Shown here piece after piece: positions 49,201-58,142 of a stretch of DNA of 64,000 bases. The notes under the pieces are model-generated. The model searched no databases and was not told the DNA's origin. It saw nothing but the letters and a program-made list of their open reading frames with translations. This DNA comes from Armatimonadota bacterium (GTDB taxonomy: Bacteria; Armatimonadota; UBA5829). Position 1 is the first letter of the stretch. Every line of letters starts with the position of its first letter. Both the position numbers and the translations under genes were made by a program. The stretch spans positions 1-64,000 of the forward strand of contig JAPLCU010000020.1 in assembly GCA_026392045.1 (NCBI GenBank), written 5' to 3'.

Positions 49201-49433
49201 ATATTGACCCCTGGTGGAACCCGGCTGTGGAGCGGCAAGCAAGCGATCGAACCCACAGAATAGGCCAGGATAACCCCGTTTTTATTCATAAACTGATTGC
49301 GCGAGGGACAGTTGAAGAAAAAATGCTGGAACTGCAAGACCGCAAACGCGATCTGGTAAACCAGCTCATAACCACCGAAACCAGCTTCTTTAAGTCGTTA
49401 ACAGCAAACGACGTGCGTGAGCTGTTTAGCTAA
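46227..49433 (+). CDS. SWIM zinc-finger plus SNF2-family helicase
   Basis: [84 protein letters not shown]. Confidence 0.95.
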   Translation: [1068 protein letters not shown]

Positions 49434-49442
49434 GAAGCGTTC

Positions 49443-49506
49443 TTTCGGGACACCTTGTCCCGAAATCTCTGCGTATGCGGCGGTATTGGGACAGGGTTTC
49501 CCGATA
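49443..49506. repeat. Two hairpins downstream of the helicase gene (family C-like)
   Basis: TTTCGGGAC-ACCTT-GTCCCGAAA and TATTGGGA-CAGGGTT-TCCCGATA. Confidence 0.75.
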
Positions 49507-49617
49507 CAACAAACCCTGCCTAGACCCTTTCCCGATCACTCAACTCTGCAAAATCCCCGTACTTTTACCAGCCCTCCTGCCGGCAAATCCTTGGAATAAG
49601 CCTGTAGGGGTGAATGG

Positions 49618-50304
49618 ATGTCCCCCGAAATGTCCAGGAGGGGCGCTATGCCTAAACTATACAAGGTTCGAACTCATGGGGAAATGCTGGCTCGGCCCGA
49701 TAGAATAGTGGGATATGATGACGTCACCATACACTGGTTCCGCGAGGGTCGCACCGAACCAGCGTATCCGTACACCTGGATGGTTCCAGGATGGGAAGAT
49801 ATGGCGCTTTCCCTGGACCCGCAAGAGCATAACCCCATCTACGCCAGAAAGCTGGCGGCCTATGTAGACCAGCTCTTCACCCAGGAAGAGGCGTTGGCGC
49901 TTCGAGAATATTTCATATCTACACGACGCGTAAACGTGGAAGTCGAGGAGATAGAGATCCCGCTCACCAATTTTGAGATTCCATTCAGGCTGATTCCGCC
50001 TGAACCGCAGGCAGGGGAGGAATATGGATTCATACAGCTTGCCACTGGTCCGAATCGGCCTTTGCCATTTGCTGTCACCGGCTACTTTGATATGGAATAC
50101 CAAACGGCTTACGAGCGTTACCAGATGGCGGCGGTGAAATCGTTAATGGTATCATCTGGTCTAACGCTAATGGACGAAAGTAAGCCGGATAATGATCTAC
50201 AACAGCTTTGCGATAAGCTCAACTCACTTCGCCTTGCTCTGATGAGGCTGGCGCAAAGCCTCAATCAAATCAATCGCAATACGCATGCGGATGGTAAAGA
50301 GTAG
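49618..50304 (+). CDS. Hypothetical protein
   Basis: Intact ORF bounded by a terminator; family not recognised. Confidence 0.7.
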   Translation: MSPEMSRRGAMPKLYKVRTHGEMLARPDRIVGYDDVTIHWFREGRTEPAYPYTWMVPGWEDMALSLDPQEHNPIYARKLAAYVDQLFTQEEALALREYFISTRRVNVEVEEIEIPLTNFEIPFRLIPPEPQAGEEYGFIQLATGPNRPLPFAVTGYFDMEYQTAYERYQMAAVKSLMVSSGLTLMDESKPDNDLQQLCDKLNSLRLALMRLAQSLNQINRNTHADGKE

Positions 50305-50327
50305 GTTATTGCTGCCATAACATGTAA

Positions 50328-50363
50328 GAAAGTCGCCCCGAAACGTGCTTCGGGGCGACTTTC
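50328..50363. terminator. Bidirectional intrinsic terminator
   Basis: GAAAGTCGCCCCGAA-ACGTGC-TTCGGGGCGACTTTC perfect stem between convergent genes. Confidence 0.9.
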
Positions 50364-50383
50364 TATTAATTTAGGGTATCAGA

Positions 50384-50692
50384 TTACCAGCGGCGTCCGC
50401 CGCCGCCGCCGCGACCGCCACCGCCGCCGCCCTCGGTTCGAGGACGAGCTTCGTTAACGGTCAAAGTGCGGCCGCCCATATCCTGACCATTGGTAGCCTC
50501 AATAGCGGCTGCCATGCTCTCTTCAGGAACTTCGACAAAAGCGAAGCCCTTGTCGCCGATTATTCTGACTTCAGCGATTGGGCCGAAAGGCTCAAACATA
50601 GCGCGAAGCTGATCTTCAGTTGCGCTGTAGGGCATGTTGCCCACGTAGAGTGATTTGTTGGCCAATTGATTGCCTTCTTTCTGGGGATTCAC
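50384..50692 (-). CDS. RRM-type RNA-binding protein with Gly-rich tail
   Basis: [46 protein letters not shown]. Confidence 0.92.
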   Translation of the reverse strand: MNPQKEGNQLANKSLYVGNMPYSATEDQLRAMFEPFGPIAEVRIIGDKGFAFVEVPEESMAAAIEATNGQDMGGRTLTVNEARPRTEGGGGGGRGGGGGRRW

Positions 50693-50852
50693 CCATATGG
50701 ATTCTCAACTGGGGCACGTGGTAATAAATCACCACCAAACGGAATTCGATCAATCGTAGAGAAATAAAGCAATCCACGCAAGACCATGACGCCGATGCGC
50801 CTTCGTTGATTCAACACTTAATATACCATGCAATCTGCAGAAACGCAAATAT

Positions 50853-51278
50853 TTATTCAAATTGCTTACGAAATTCGGCAAAATGACTCATGAGCTCGTC
50901 CAAATCTTGCCTCATACACTCTATTTGTTGTTCAAGATACTCAATTCTTTCGCCATCTATTGCTCCGCCTGCCTGTCCGGCGTTCTCCGGCAGCCTGATT
51001 CCTTCCTCGCCAGCAAGCAGATGAGCGCAGCGGCATTCCTTGTGACCAATCTGCCGAGGCAGCTTCAGGACGATCACCAAGTCTTTCTCTCTCAGAATGT
51101 CCAGAGCCGCGGTGACTGTTGCCTCATCATAGGAAACCACCGGCTCACGGTTCGATTTCTGTTTACACGCAGTTACCAATGAGTTAAGAGACAACAGATA
51201 ATAATCCGGGGTTGTGATCTCTTTCTCCACCAATGATCCCAAAACGCGAATTTTGACGTCATTTAGAAGTGTTTTCAA
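50853..51278 (-). CDS. Short DUF480/YceH-like protein, apparently lacking the second winged-helix domain
   Basis: VLGSLVEKEITTPDYYLLSLNSLVTACKQKSNREPV joined to LKLPRQIGHKECRCAHLLAGEE and a C-terminal coiled coil. Confidence 0.8.
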   Translation of the reverse strand: MKTLLNDVKIRVLGSLVEKEITTPDYYLLSLNSLVTACKQKSNREPVVSYDEATVTAALDILREKDLVIVLKLPRQIGHKECRCAHLLAGEEGIRLPENAGQAGGAIDGERIEYLEQQIECMRQDLDELMSHFAEFRKQFE

Positions 51279-51374
51279 TCTGATATCGCCTCAACTATGT
51301 GATACGATCTTGTTTCCCGTATTATAGAGCATCGCGTCCAAATTGCGGAACACTCAAACGCAATAAGCGCCATG

Positions 51375-51407
51375 CAAAAATGGGCAGGAACCAATTGGTC
51401 CCTGCCC
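51375..51407 (-). terminator. Intrinsic terminator of the prepilin-like gene
   Basis: GGGCAGGGACCAATTGGTTCCTGCCC followed by ATTTTT on the minus strand. Confidence 0.82.
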
Positions 51408-51455
51408 GATAAACTATTTGTCTGACATAGACTAGTTGTTTTGTCCAACTCTATA

Positions 51456-52184
51456 TTAGTAATGTTCCTTTTGCCCGGGTGCTGGACACAGTCTTGGATC
51501 CCAGCTCACACCATTGTAGATATAATACTGATCAGCTATCAAGCCGCTTTCCGCTCCACCCTTCATAGCCTTCACATGGGTATCAGCCATTACATAGTTG
51601 TCAGTTCCCTGATGGCGGCCCGTCTGATTTGCAAGCAAGAACGAATGCGCGTTATTAGGAAAACCGTAGGTCATTTTCTCTGCCTGCGGATATGGTTTGC
51701 CGCCTGTATGGCTGTCATCTACTATCAAGACAAATCTACTTGCAGTGTTAACTTCCGCCATTCTGAGCCTTTTTGTGGTCAGCGCTGTCCAAAGCTGATC
51801 ATTGCACAGGTAGCTGCATTGAGACAGGTCTTTCTCGCTAATGCCACTTTTAGATGCGTCTGAAGCTTTCGATTTGCGGCCATCAGATTTGCATCTGTAG
51901 ACGGCTATACTCTTCATATACTTTGCCATCGCCTTTGTGAAAGGCTGCGCATCTACACCAAGTGCAGTATCTGATGACCAATAATACCCTTCGAAATCGT
52001 CCAGGTATGTCAAAGTCGCTTTTCCCATCTGGTTAAGATTGGTAAAGCAGCCTGTGTTGTTGGCATTCGCCTTTGCACGCGCAAAGACAGGGAAAAGAAT
52101 TGCTGCCAAAATTGCGATGATAGCGATGACTACGAGCAGCTCGATAAGCGTAAATCCTCGCTGTTTGCCGAATTGTTTCAACAA
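51456..52184 (-). CDS. Type II secretion/DUF1559-like prepilin
   Basis: RGFTLIELLVVIAIIAILAAILFPVFARAK. Confidence 0.92.
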   Translation of the reverse strand: MLKQFGKQRGFTLIELLVVIAIIAILAAILFPVFARAKANANNTGCFTNLNQMGKATLTYLDDFEGYYWSSDTALGVDAQPFTKAMAKYMKSIAVYRCKSDGRKSKASDASKSGISEKDLSQCSYLCNDQLWTALTTKRLRMAEVNTASRFVLIVDDSHTGGKPYPQAEKMTYGFPNNAHSFLLANQTGRHQGTDNYVMADTHVKAMKGGAESGLIADQYYIYNGVSWDPRLCPAPGQKEHY

Positions 52185-52610
52185 AGATCGTTACCTCCTA
52201 AAGGTTTTTTCTCCAAAAATTAATTGCATATTGAATGCAGAGTTACGTGTTGGACACAATGCAGTTTACCGCACAAGCGAAAGCTTGTATATCATCCATT
52301 AAGCTATTTTTTTATAGTGCAAAAGCATTACGATCCAACTGAACAAACACGTTTCATGCGTGTGTCGGAATAAGGATCGTGCAACTCGGGCTCTATTTCG
52401 CCAGCAGAGGTTACTGTATTATATTCCACATTATCAACCCAACAGATTACTTTTCTACAAATGATTCCTTTTATCCTCCTTTCGAGAGTTATGTGTTATC
52501 AAAAAAACAGCATTTCACGGTAGAACAGCCTGAAATCTCGACTTGAACACGCTTTGCATGGTATAGTCTAGCTGGAATTATATAATTTTGCAATCCATGG
52601 AGGAAAAAAC

Positions 52611-53039
52611 ATGTACCGGATACTTGTGATTGATGATGAAGAGGCGGTCTGCAATGTAGTCAAGCGCAGACTGGAGCGCGATGGCCATGCTGTGGAAACC
52701 GCCGACTGCCAGGCAGCAGGTATCGAGGCAATAAAAGCCAAAAACCCACCCTATGATGTTGTTGTCACCGATATGGTGATGGAAAACCCTACCAGCGGTC
52801 TTGAGGTGCTGCAAACCGCCCTTGCGACCAATGTGTTCACAGAAATTGTGGTCCTGACAGCTTACGGCAACGTCGCGAATGCGGTTGAGTGCATGAAAAG
52901 CGGCGCATTTGATTATGTGGAGAAAAATATCCCGGGTGTGGATGTCTTTGAGATTCTCGCTCTGAAAGTCTCGCAGGCGCTGGAGCGCAGGAAAGTGTCT
53001 GTTGCAACGCTTATGCGAATTGAGCAGCATACTAAGTAG
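52611..53039 (+). CDS. Stand-alone response regulator receiver protein
   Basis: YRILVIDDEEAVC, VVVTDMVM, VLTAYGNVANAVECMKSGAFDYVEK. Confidence 0.92.
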   Translation: MYRILVIDDEEAVCNVVKRRLERDGHAVETADCQAAGIEAIKAKNPPYDVVVTDMVMENPTSGLEVLQTALATNVFTEIVVLTAYGNVANAVECMKSGAFDYVEKNIPGVDVFEILALKVSQALERRKVSVATLMRIEQHTK

Positions 53040-53247
53040 GGAACAGGGAACAGGGAATAGAAGGGAAAGTTTTTGGGACTTTAGTTGCCGGGATGTGGGC
53101 TCCTGAACCACTGAGACTCTGAAGGGAATGAAGGGGATGAGGCTAGGATTGGGGGGTTTATCTGAATAAAGATCAGAAGCATCGGCATTGATGAGACTTA
53201 ATCTTCACGTTGAGAATGGGGCGCAGATGAAAGCTTGTTCACTCTTT

Positions 53248-54228
53248 TCATTTCCTGGCTCCCGGTATCTCATATACCTTGGTACCGCTCGTAATATCCC
53301 AAAGAAGGATGCCGCCATTTTCGCCGCCGATTGCCACAAGTTTAGAATCTGGGCTGAAGCAATATTGCGTAACAAACCATTCTTCGCTCCAGCCTGCGGA
53401 CTGGCTTGTACCTGTGGCAATATCAACAAATTCCACACATCCACACCAAATATTGGCCGAAATCGCAATGAGCTTGTTGTCAGGTGAGAATTCTATGTAT
53501 CCCCAGCAGTTGGGCACCCGTGTGATTTGCTTCCCAGACGATGTGTCCCATACGGTCAAAGTTCCATCAGGAGGAAGCTCACCATATTTGGAAGTCTCCA
53601 GGAATGTCGCGAGCATCTTGTGGTCGGAACTGAAGCTTTCCGGATACCCAACGCCCTTGAGCATATGTAGAAGCTTGCCTGTCTTAACATCCCAGATCTT
53701 GGTCTTCCTGCAATCAGCGCTCAGGGCAACGGTTTCTTCGTCCAAGCTCAGCGCGGCATTATTTGCCTTGAATGCTCTGATGGTTTTGCCGGTCTTTGAG
53801 GACGCGATTATAACGCCCTCGCTGCCAGATACCACGATTGTGTCCGGTTTTGCTCCAAATCGCAATTGTTCCGGCCAATCCATATTCAGAGTGAAGCCGG
53901 GCATCTTCTTACAAGTAGCGACATCGCGGAACCGAAGGTGACCATCCATATCTATACTCGCAAGCGCCTTCCCATCCGGACTGAATGCCACAGCGCACAC
54001 CTGGTTGTCTTGCTCGGCAAAGTTTGCCACCAGCTTGCCAGTAGCAACGTCCCACAGCTTCACGAAGTGATCATAACCTGCGGTCGCAAGTAGTTTTCCA
54101 TCAGGACTGAACGCCAGACTCGACACATCATCACTATGGCCAACCGCTGCATTATCAGCTGCAACTACCGGCGAAACCGCCAGAATCAACAGAAGCAATG
54201 ACCAAGCCACTCCAAAACACTTTCGCAT
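53248..54228 (-). CDS. Secreted WD40-repeat protein
   Basis: GHSDDVSSLAFSPDGKLLATAGYDHFVKLWDVATGK repeats. Confidence 0.9.
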   Translation of the reverse strand: MRKCFGVAWSLLLLILAVSPVVAADNAAVGHSDDVSSLAFSPDGKLLATAGYDHFVKLWDVATGKLVANFAEQDNQVCAVAFSPDGKALASIDMDGHLRFRDVATCKKMPGFTLNMDWPEQLRFGAKPDTIVVSGSEGVIIASSKTGKTIRAFKANNAALSLDEETVALSADCRKTKIWDVKTGKLLHMLKGVGYPESFSSDHKMLATFLETSKYGELPPDGTLTVWDTSSGKQITRVPNCWGYIEFSPDNKLIAISANIWCGCVEFVDIATGTSQSAGWSEEWFVTQYCFSPDSKLVAIGGENGGILLWDITSGTKVYEIPGARK

Positions 54229-54289
54229 TTGCCCGCCTCCTAAAGAATTATAGCATACCGGAGAACTGAAGGTAACTATTACCGTTGGT

Positions 54290-57200
54290 CTATCTCAATA
54301 CCTCAAACTTGGTGCAATCCCCCGGCACATCCATTAGCACTATGTTGTTGGTCGCGCCGATGAGGCTGGGCGATGAGAACGTCCACACTATCTTTTTGTC
54401 GCGGGTCACTTCCAGCACCTGCGGGGTTGTCGGGCTGTAGCTGCCCCAGCAGGTTATTACTGTGTTGCCATTGGGCAGTCTTTGGACGCCCGCTGTCCAT
54501 TGAAGGCGCATGGGCGCTATATCTTCGCTGGTCAGTTGCCAGACAATTTTTGCTGCGGGGTCGAACTCTATAACCTGGCACGCGTCGCCGCATGATACCA
54601 GAGTGTTGCCGTTTTTCAAGCGAACTACTGCATAAGGAGTTCTTGGGACCTTGAATTCTTTGATGGGCTTGCCGTTTGGGTCATATTCTCTTACCACGCC
54701 CTCGCCCTCGTGCGCGGCCAGGTAGTTGCCGTTGGCGAGCTTCCTTGCGAGTCGGAACTGGTGCGCTTTATCAGGGCATGTGGTATAAAGCTGGACTGTT
54801 TTCACGACTTTTTCGGACTTATCCACCTCAAGAAGCTGGTTATCGGCGTTCACGCCAACGAGCGTGTTGCCGTTCGCGAGGCGCTGGCAAGCGGTGAGGT
54901 AGGCGTCTTTCTTGAACTGCCAAACTATCTGCTTTGCGCGCGTGATTTCAGTGACCGCTCCGCCGCTGGAGAAGAGGATATTGCCCGATGGCAGCGCCCA
55001 GATATCGTGAGTGTCGCCTGCAGTCGGGTATTCCCACTGCACATCGCCATCTTTGGAGAATATGCGCAGCTTTGTGCCGCCGCTCTTTGGTCCACCGCCT
55101 GAATGGTCGGTTATCAGAATCGGGTGCTTGATTTTGCCGGTGATTATAGATTCGTTGGTCGGCGCTGTCGCTGGAGCTGCTGCTTTGGTAGGGTTTTTTC
55201 TGGCTAATCTGGCAGCAGCAGCCTTGGCGGTCGATTGCTTGTCTTGTTCTCTTTGTTCGGGTGTGGTCCAGGTATCCAGACCAGGTGAAACTTCTTTAGA
55301 AACCGCCATTTCATAGGTCGGAATCGGACGGAAATCGGGCATATCTTTATATGCAAGGCCTTTTCTGCCATAATAGCTGCCGTAGAATTGGCCGTTGGTA
55401 TCTACCCAGGTGCACAGCCTTATCATTTCCTCGCGGGAGAGCTTGCAATCGTAATGGCCCTTTAGAAGAATTTGGGTAAGAGCGCTGACGTGTGAGCCGA
55501 GAGATTTCGGCGGAAGATAGTTGATATTATCGCACTTGGGATAAATCTCGCCGACGTTCTTGATAAGGCCCTTGTTAATGATCTGCTCATAGGAGACATT
55601 AAACAAGTCTGTCATCTCACCCGAGAGGTTAAGATCGCCTTTGGGCGCGTCGCTGCCATGGCAGCTTATGCAGTGCTTGTCGAAGGTCGGCTGCACGTCG
55701 GTCACATAGTAAAGAGGCCTCTTGCCGCTGATTTCGCCTGGCTGCGGGCCTGGTGTCGACGGCTCCCTGCGAAGCGCTATTGGAGTAATTGCCGCAGTCG
55801 TAGGCGATGTCTCCCTGGTGCGCTCATGGCAGCCAACGCAAGAACGAGTCTCGCCCGGCTTGTAATCCACAAATGTTCGCTCGCGCTGCACTTCCATGAA
55901 GTTCTCATCCAACGCTTGCATGAAAATATTGCGGTCCGCAGGCACGAGGAAGTAAGCCGAGCCGTCTTTTTCGACCGGCGCTATGCCAATTTGAACTTTC
56001 AAGCCGAGGTTCGCGCGCATACTGATGGAGGCATGCTGCTGATCGGAAGCTCTCTCCTGCCAATAGCGTCTGGCAGCCCAAGGCCGTCCCATTTGCTCGT
56101 TAATTCGGATGTATTTGACCTCGCCGCGCTTGACACCTTCCATTCCGCGATAAATGTCCGTCACAACCACCGCCGCCATGTTCTTTTTGGCAAGTTCAGG
56201 GTTGCGGGCCGCTTTGGTAATAATTGGCTTCGGCCTTGCTTTGAGAGGCATAGGCTGCCACGCGGACATTTCAGGGTCCTTATAAATCCTTACGTTGTTT
56301 CCGAACTCATCCAGTAATGAAAGCTCATACGCGATGGAATCCCATGCGTTCTTGTCCGGGTCGTAAGCCACAAGAAATGTGCTCGCCGAAAGCGGGAATG
56401 GCTCGGCATACACCGGGCCTTTGTCGGCGTTAACCCATTGGCCGTTCTTGAGGACACACCAGCCGCCCTCGCCTCGCACATCTATTGGGGTGATATAGGT
56501 CATTGGTTCGCGGGTGCGGATGTCTTTGGTTGTGTCCAGCCTGATAATGGTGCCGACGCGCAGAGCTCCGTAATGCGGGGCGCCTACCACCACGAACGCG
56601 TTGTTGTCGCCAGGTATCGGGCGGCCATTTATGAATGTCGGCGGCAGATTGATGTCATTGCCAAAAATCTCGGAAGAGCCGCTGCCATCGGTGCGCATTA
56701 CCCACAGGCATTTGACCGCGGAAGCGCCTTTATCCACATATTCCCAGCGTGTATACATGATACGGCCGTCGTTGGTCACGCATGGCGTGGCTTCGCTTAC
56801 GGCGCCCTGGGATAGCTGCTCCATGTTGCCACCGTCCGCGTCAATTCGGTAAAGGTCAGTGGTGGTGAAATTGTCTGGGGCGTCACACAGAATGCCATAC
56901 TGGCAGCGTGTAGATGCGAAGCAAATTCCGCCGTCCGGTAGATAGCACGGGTCTTTGTCGTCTGTCCCGTGGTGATATCCGCCAAGACAATATTTTCTCT
57001 GTAGCTCCGCTTCATTATCGGGCGGGAAAGTGAGCTGCCGCAGGCCGGTACCATCCACTTTGACCTCGTAAAGCCTGAAGCCATTTCTTCCATCCGATTT
57101 CCAGGCAAATACGATTTTCTGGGCATCATAGGAGAGATCAAAATGGCCGAATATGCCGCCCGTAAGGGAAGGCACGAGTTCGGTTACCTTGCCATCTTTA

Positions 57201-58006
57201 AGAGAAAGGGTGCAGAGGTTGCCGCCATATTTGCCGCAGCCGTCGATATAATCGGTGTAATAATGACTGGATGTGTAGTTGAAACGTCTCACGAAAACTA
57301 ACTTCTCGAAATCAAACAGTTTGTTCTGAAGCAGAGCCTGGCGTTGAAGTTTGATGTAAGCTTCGATCAGGGCGTCTTCGACTTGCTTAGACTCAGCTAC
57401 CGGGCTTTTGACCATCTGCGCAAACTCTTTATCGAGCCTGTCGAGCTGCTGGATGTAATTCGCGAACGCGGCAGGCGCGAGTTGGTTCTGCGCACCCAGC
57501 GAAATGATCGCCTTCCTCAAACTCTCGGGGGTGCTGCCTTTCATGCGCGCCACAAGCGCTTCGTAGCGCTTGGTCTTGAGATACGCCGCTCTGAGGGGCA
57601 TCAGGCTTGCTTCGTCCTTGATGGCATCCGAAAGCTTCTTTATTTCATCGGGCACTCCATAAGTGCCGCCGCACATTAGGGTATATCTACTGCCCAGCTC
57701 CTGCCAATTGTTGATATCCCACGAGCGCGACCAAATATTGTCTGCAAGCTCCCACGCCATCTCCTGGCGCGATGCGGCGTCTGGGAACATCCCCCAGACT
57801 GAATACCACAACTGCTGCCTCTTTTCATCGTCTTTGTAAAGAGGATTCTGCGCGGCCGCAAGGAGGGTTCGGATCCAGTCAGTATTTTTCGCAGGTTCGA
57901 TGATATCCTGGGCAAAGGCCATGCAACTAATTGAGATGAAAAGGACGATCAGTGAGATGGTGCGGGTTAGATATTTATTACTGGAAGGCATTATTGGGAA
58001 CTCCAT
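54290..58006 (-). CDS. HzsA-related multi-domain c-type cytochrome/beta-propeller protein
   Basis: WD40/PD40-like N-terminal half, CVGCH and CISCH haem motifs, C-terminal 'LxNGNTLV' propeller repeats. Confidence 0.78.
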   Translation of the reverse strand: MEFPIMPSSNKYLTRTISLIVLFISISCMAFAQDIIEPAKNTDWIRTLLAAAQNPLYKDDEKRQQLWYSVWGMFPDAASRQEMAWELADNIWSRSWDINNWQELGSRYTLMCGGTYGVPDEIKKLSDAIKDEASLMPLRAAYLKTKRYEALVARMKGSTPESLRKAIISLGAQNQLAPAAFANYIQQLDRLDKEFAQMVKSPVAESKQVEDALIEAYIKLQRQALLQNKLFDFEKLVFVRRFNYTSSHYYTDYIDGCGKYGGNLCTLSLKDGKVTELVPSLTGGIFGHFDLSYDAQKIVFAWKSDGRNGFRLYEVKVDGTGLRQLTFPPDNEAELQRKYCLGGYHHGTDDKDPCYLPDGGICFASTRCQYGILCDAPDNFTTTDLYRIDADGGNMEQLSQGAVSEATPCVTNDGRIMYTRWEYVDKGASAVKCLWVMRTDGSGSSEIFGNDINLPPTFINGRPIPGDNNAFVVVGAPHYGALRVGTIIRLDTTKDIRTREPMTYITPIDVRGEGGWCVLKNGQWVNADKGPVYAEPFPLSASTFLVAYDPDKNAWDSIAYELSLLDEFGNNVRIYKDPEMSAWQPMPLKARPKPIITKAARNPELAKKNMAAVVVTDIYRGMEGVKRGEVKYIRINEQMGRPWAARRYWQERASDQQHASISMRANLGLKVQIGIAPVEKDGSAYFLVPADRNIFMQALDENFMEVQRERTFVDYKPGETRSCVGCHERTRETSPTTAAITPIALRREPSTPGPQPGEISGKRPLYYVTDVQPTFDKHCISCHGSDAPKGDLNLSGEMTDLFNVSYEQIINKGLIKNVGEIYPKCDNINYLPPKSLGSHVSALTQILLKGHYDCKLSREEMIRLCTWVDTNGQFYGSYYGRKGLAYKDMPDFRPIPTYEMAVSKEVSPGLDTWTTPEQREQDKQSTAKAAAARLARKNPTKAAAPATAPTNESIITGKIKHPILITDHSGGGPKSGGTKLRIFSKDGDVQWEYPTAGDTHDIWALPSGNILFSSGGAVTEITRAKQIVWQFKKDAYLTACQRLANGNTLVGVNADNQLLEVDKSEKVVKTVQLYTTCPDKAHQFRLARKLANGNYLAAHEGEGVVREYDPNGKPIKEFKVPRTPYAVVRLKNGNTLVSCGDACQVIEFDPAAKIVWQLTSEDIAPMRLQWTAGVQRLPNGNTVITCWGSYSPTTPQVLEVTRDKKIVWTFSSPSLIGATNNIVLMDVPGDCTKFEVLR

Positions 58007-58023
58007 TTTAGGCGTTAGGCAAA

Positions 58024-58128
58024 GCTTCGGGACGAAAAACAGTCCCGAAGCATATTGAGCGCGTTACACGGGCGGATCAGAGATTCCGCCCGAACAAAAA
58101 GCTTCGGGACAAAAAGATGTCCCGAAGC
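58024..58128. repeat. Family C palindrome - family B palindrome - family C palindrome
   Basis: GCTTCGGGAC...GTCCCGAAGC (58024-58051, 58101-58128) flanking CGGGCGGATCAGAGATTCCGCCCGAAC (58069-58095). Confidence 0.92.
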
Positions 58129-58142
58129 ATATTCTTTATAAT

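Noticed and set aside
49443-49465. Intrinsic terminator of the SNF2 helicase gene
   Set aside because: Stem is good (TTTCGGGAC/GTCCCGAAA) but lacks a T-tract and matches the family C palindrome, so kept as a repeat instead.
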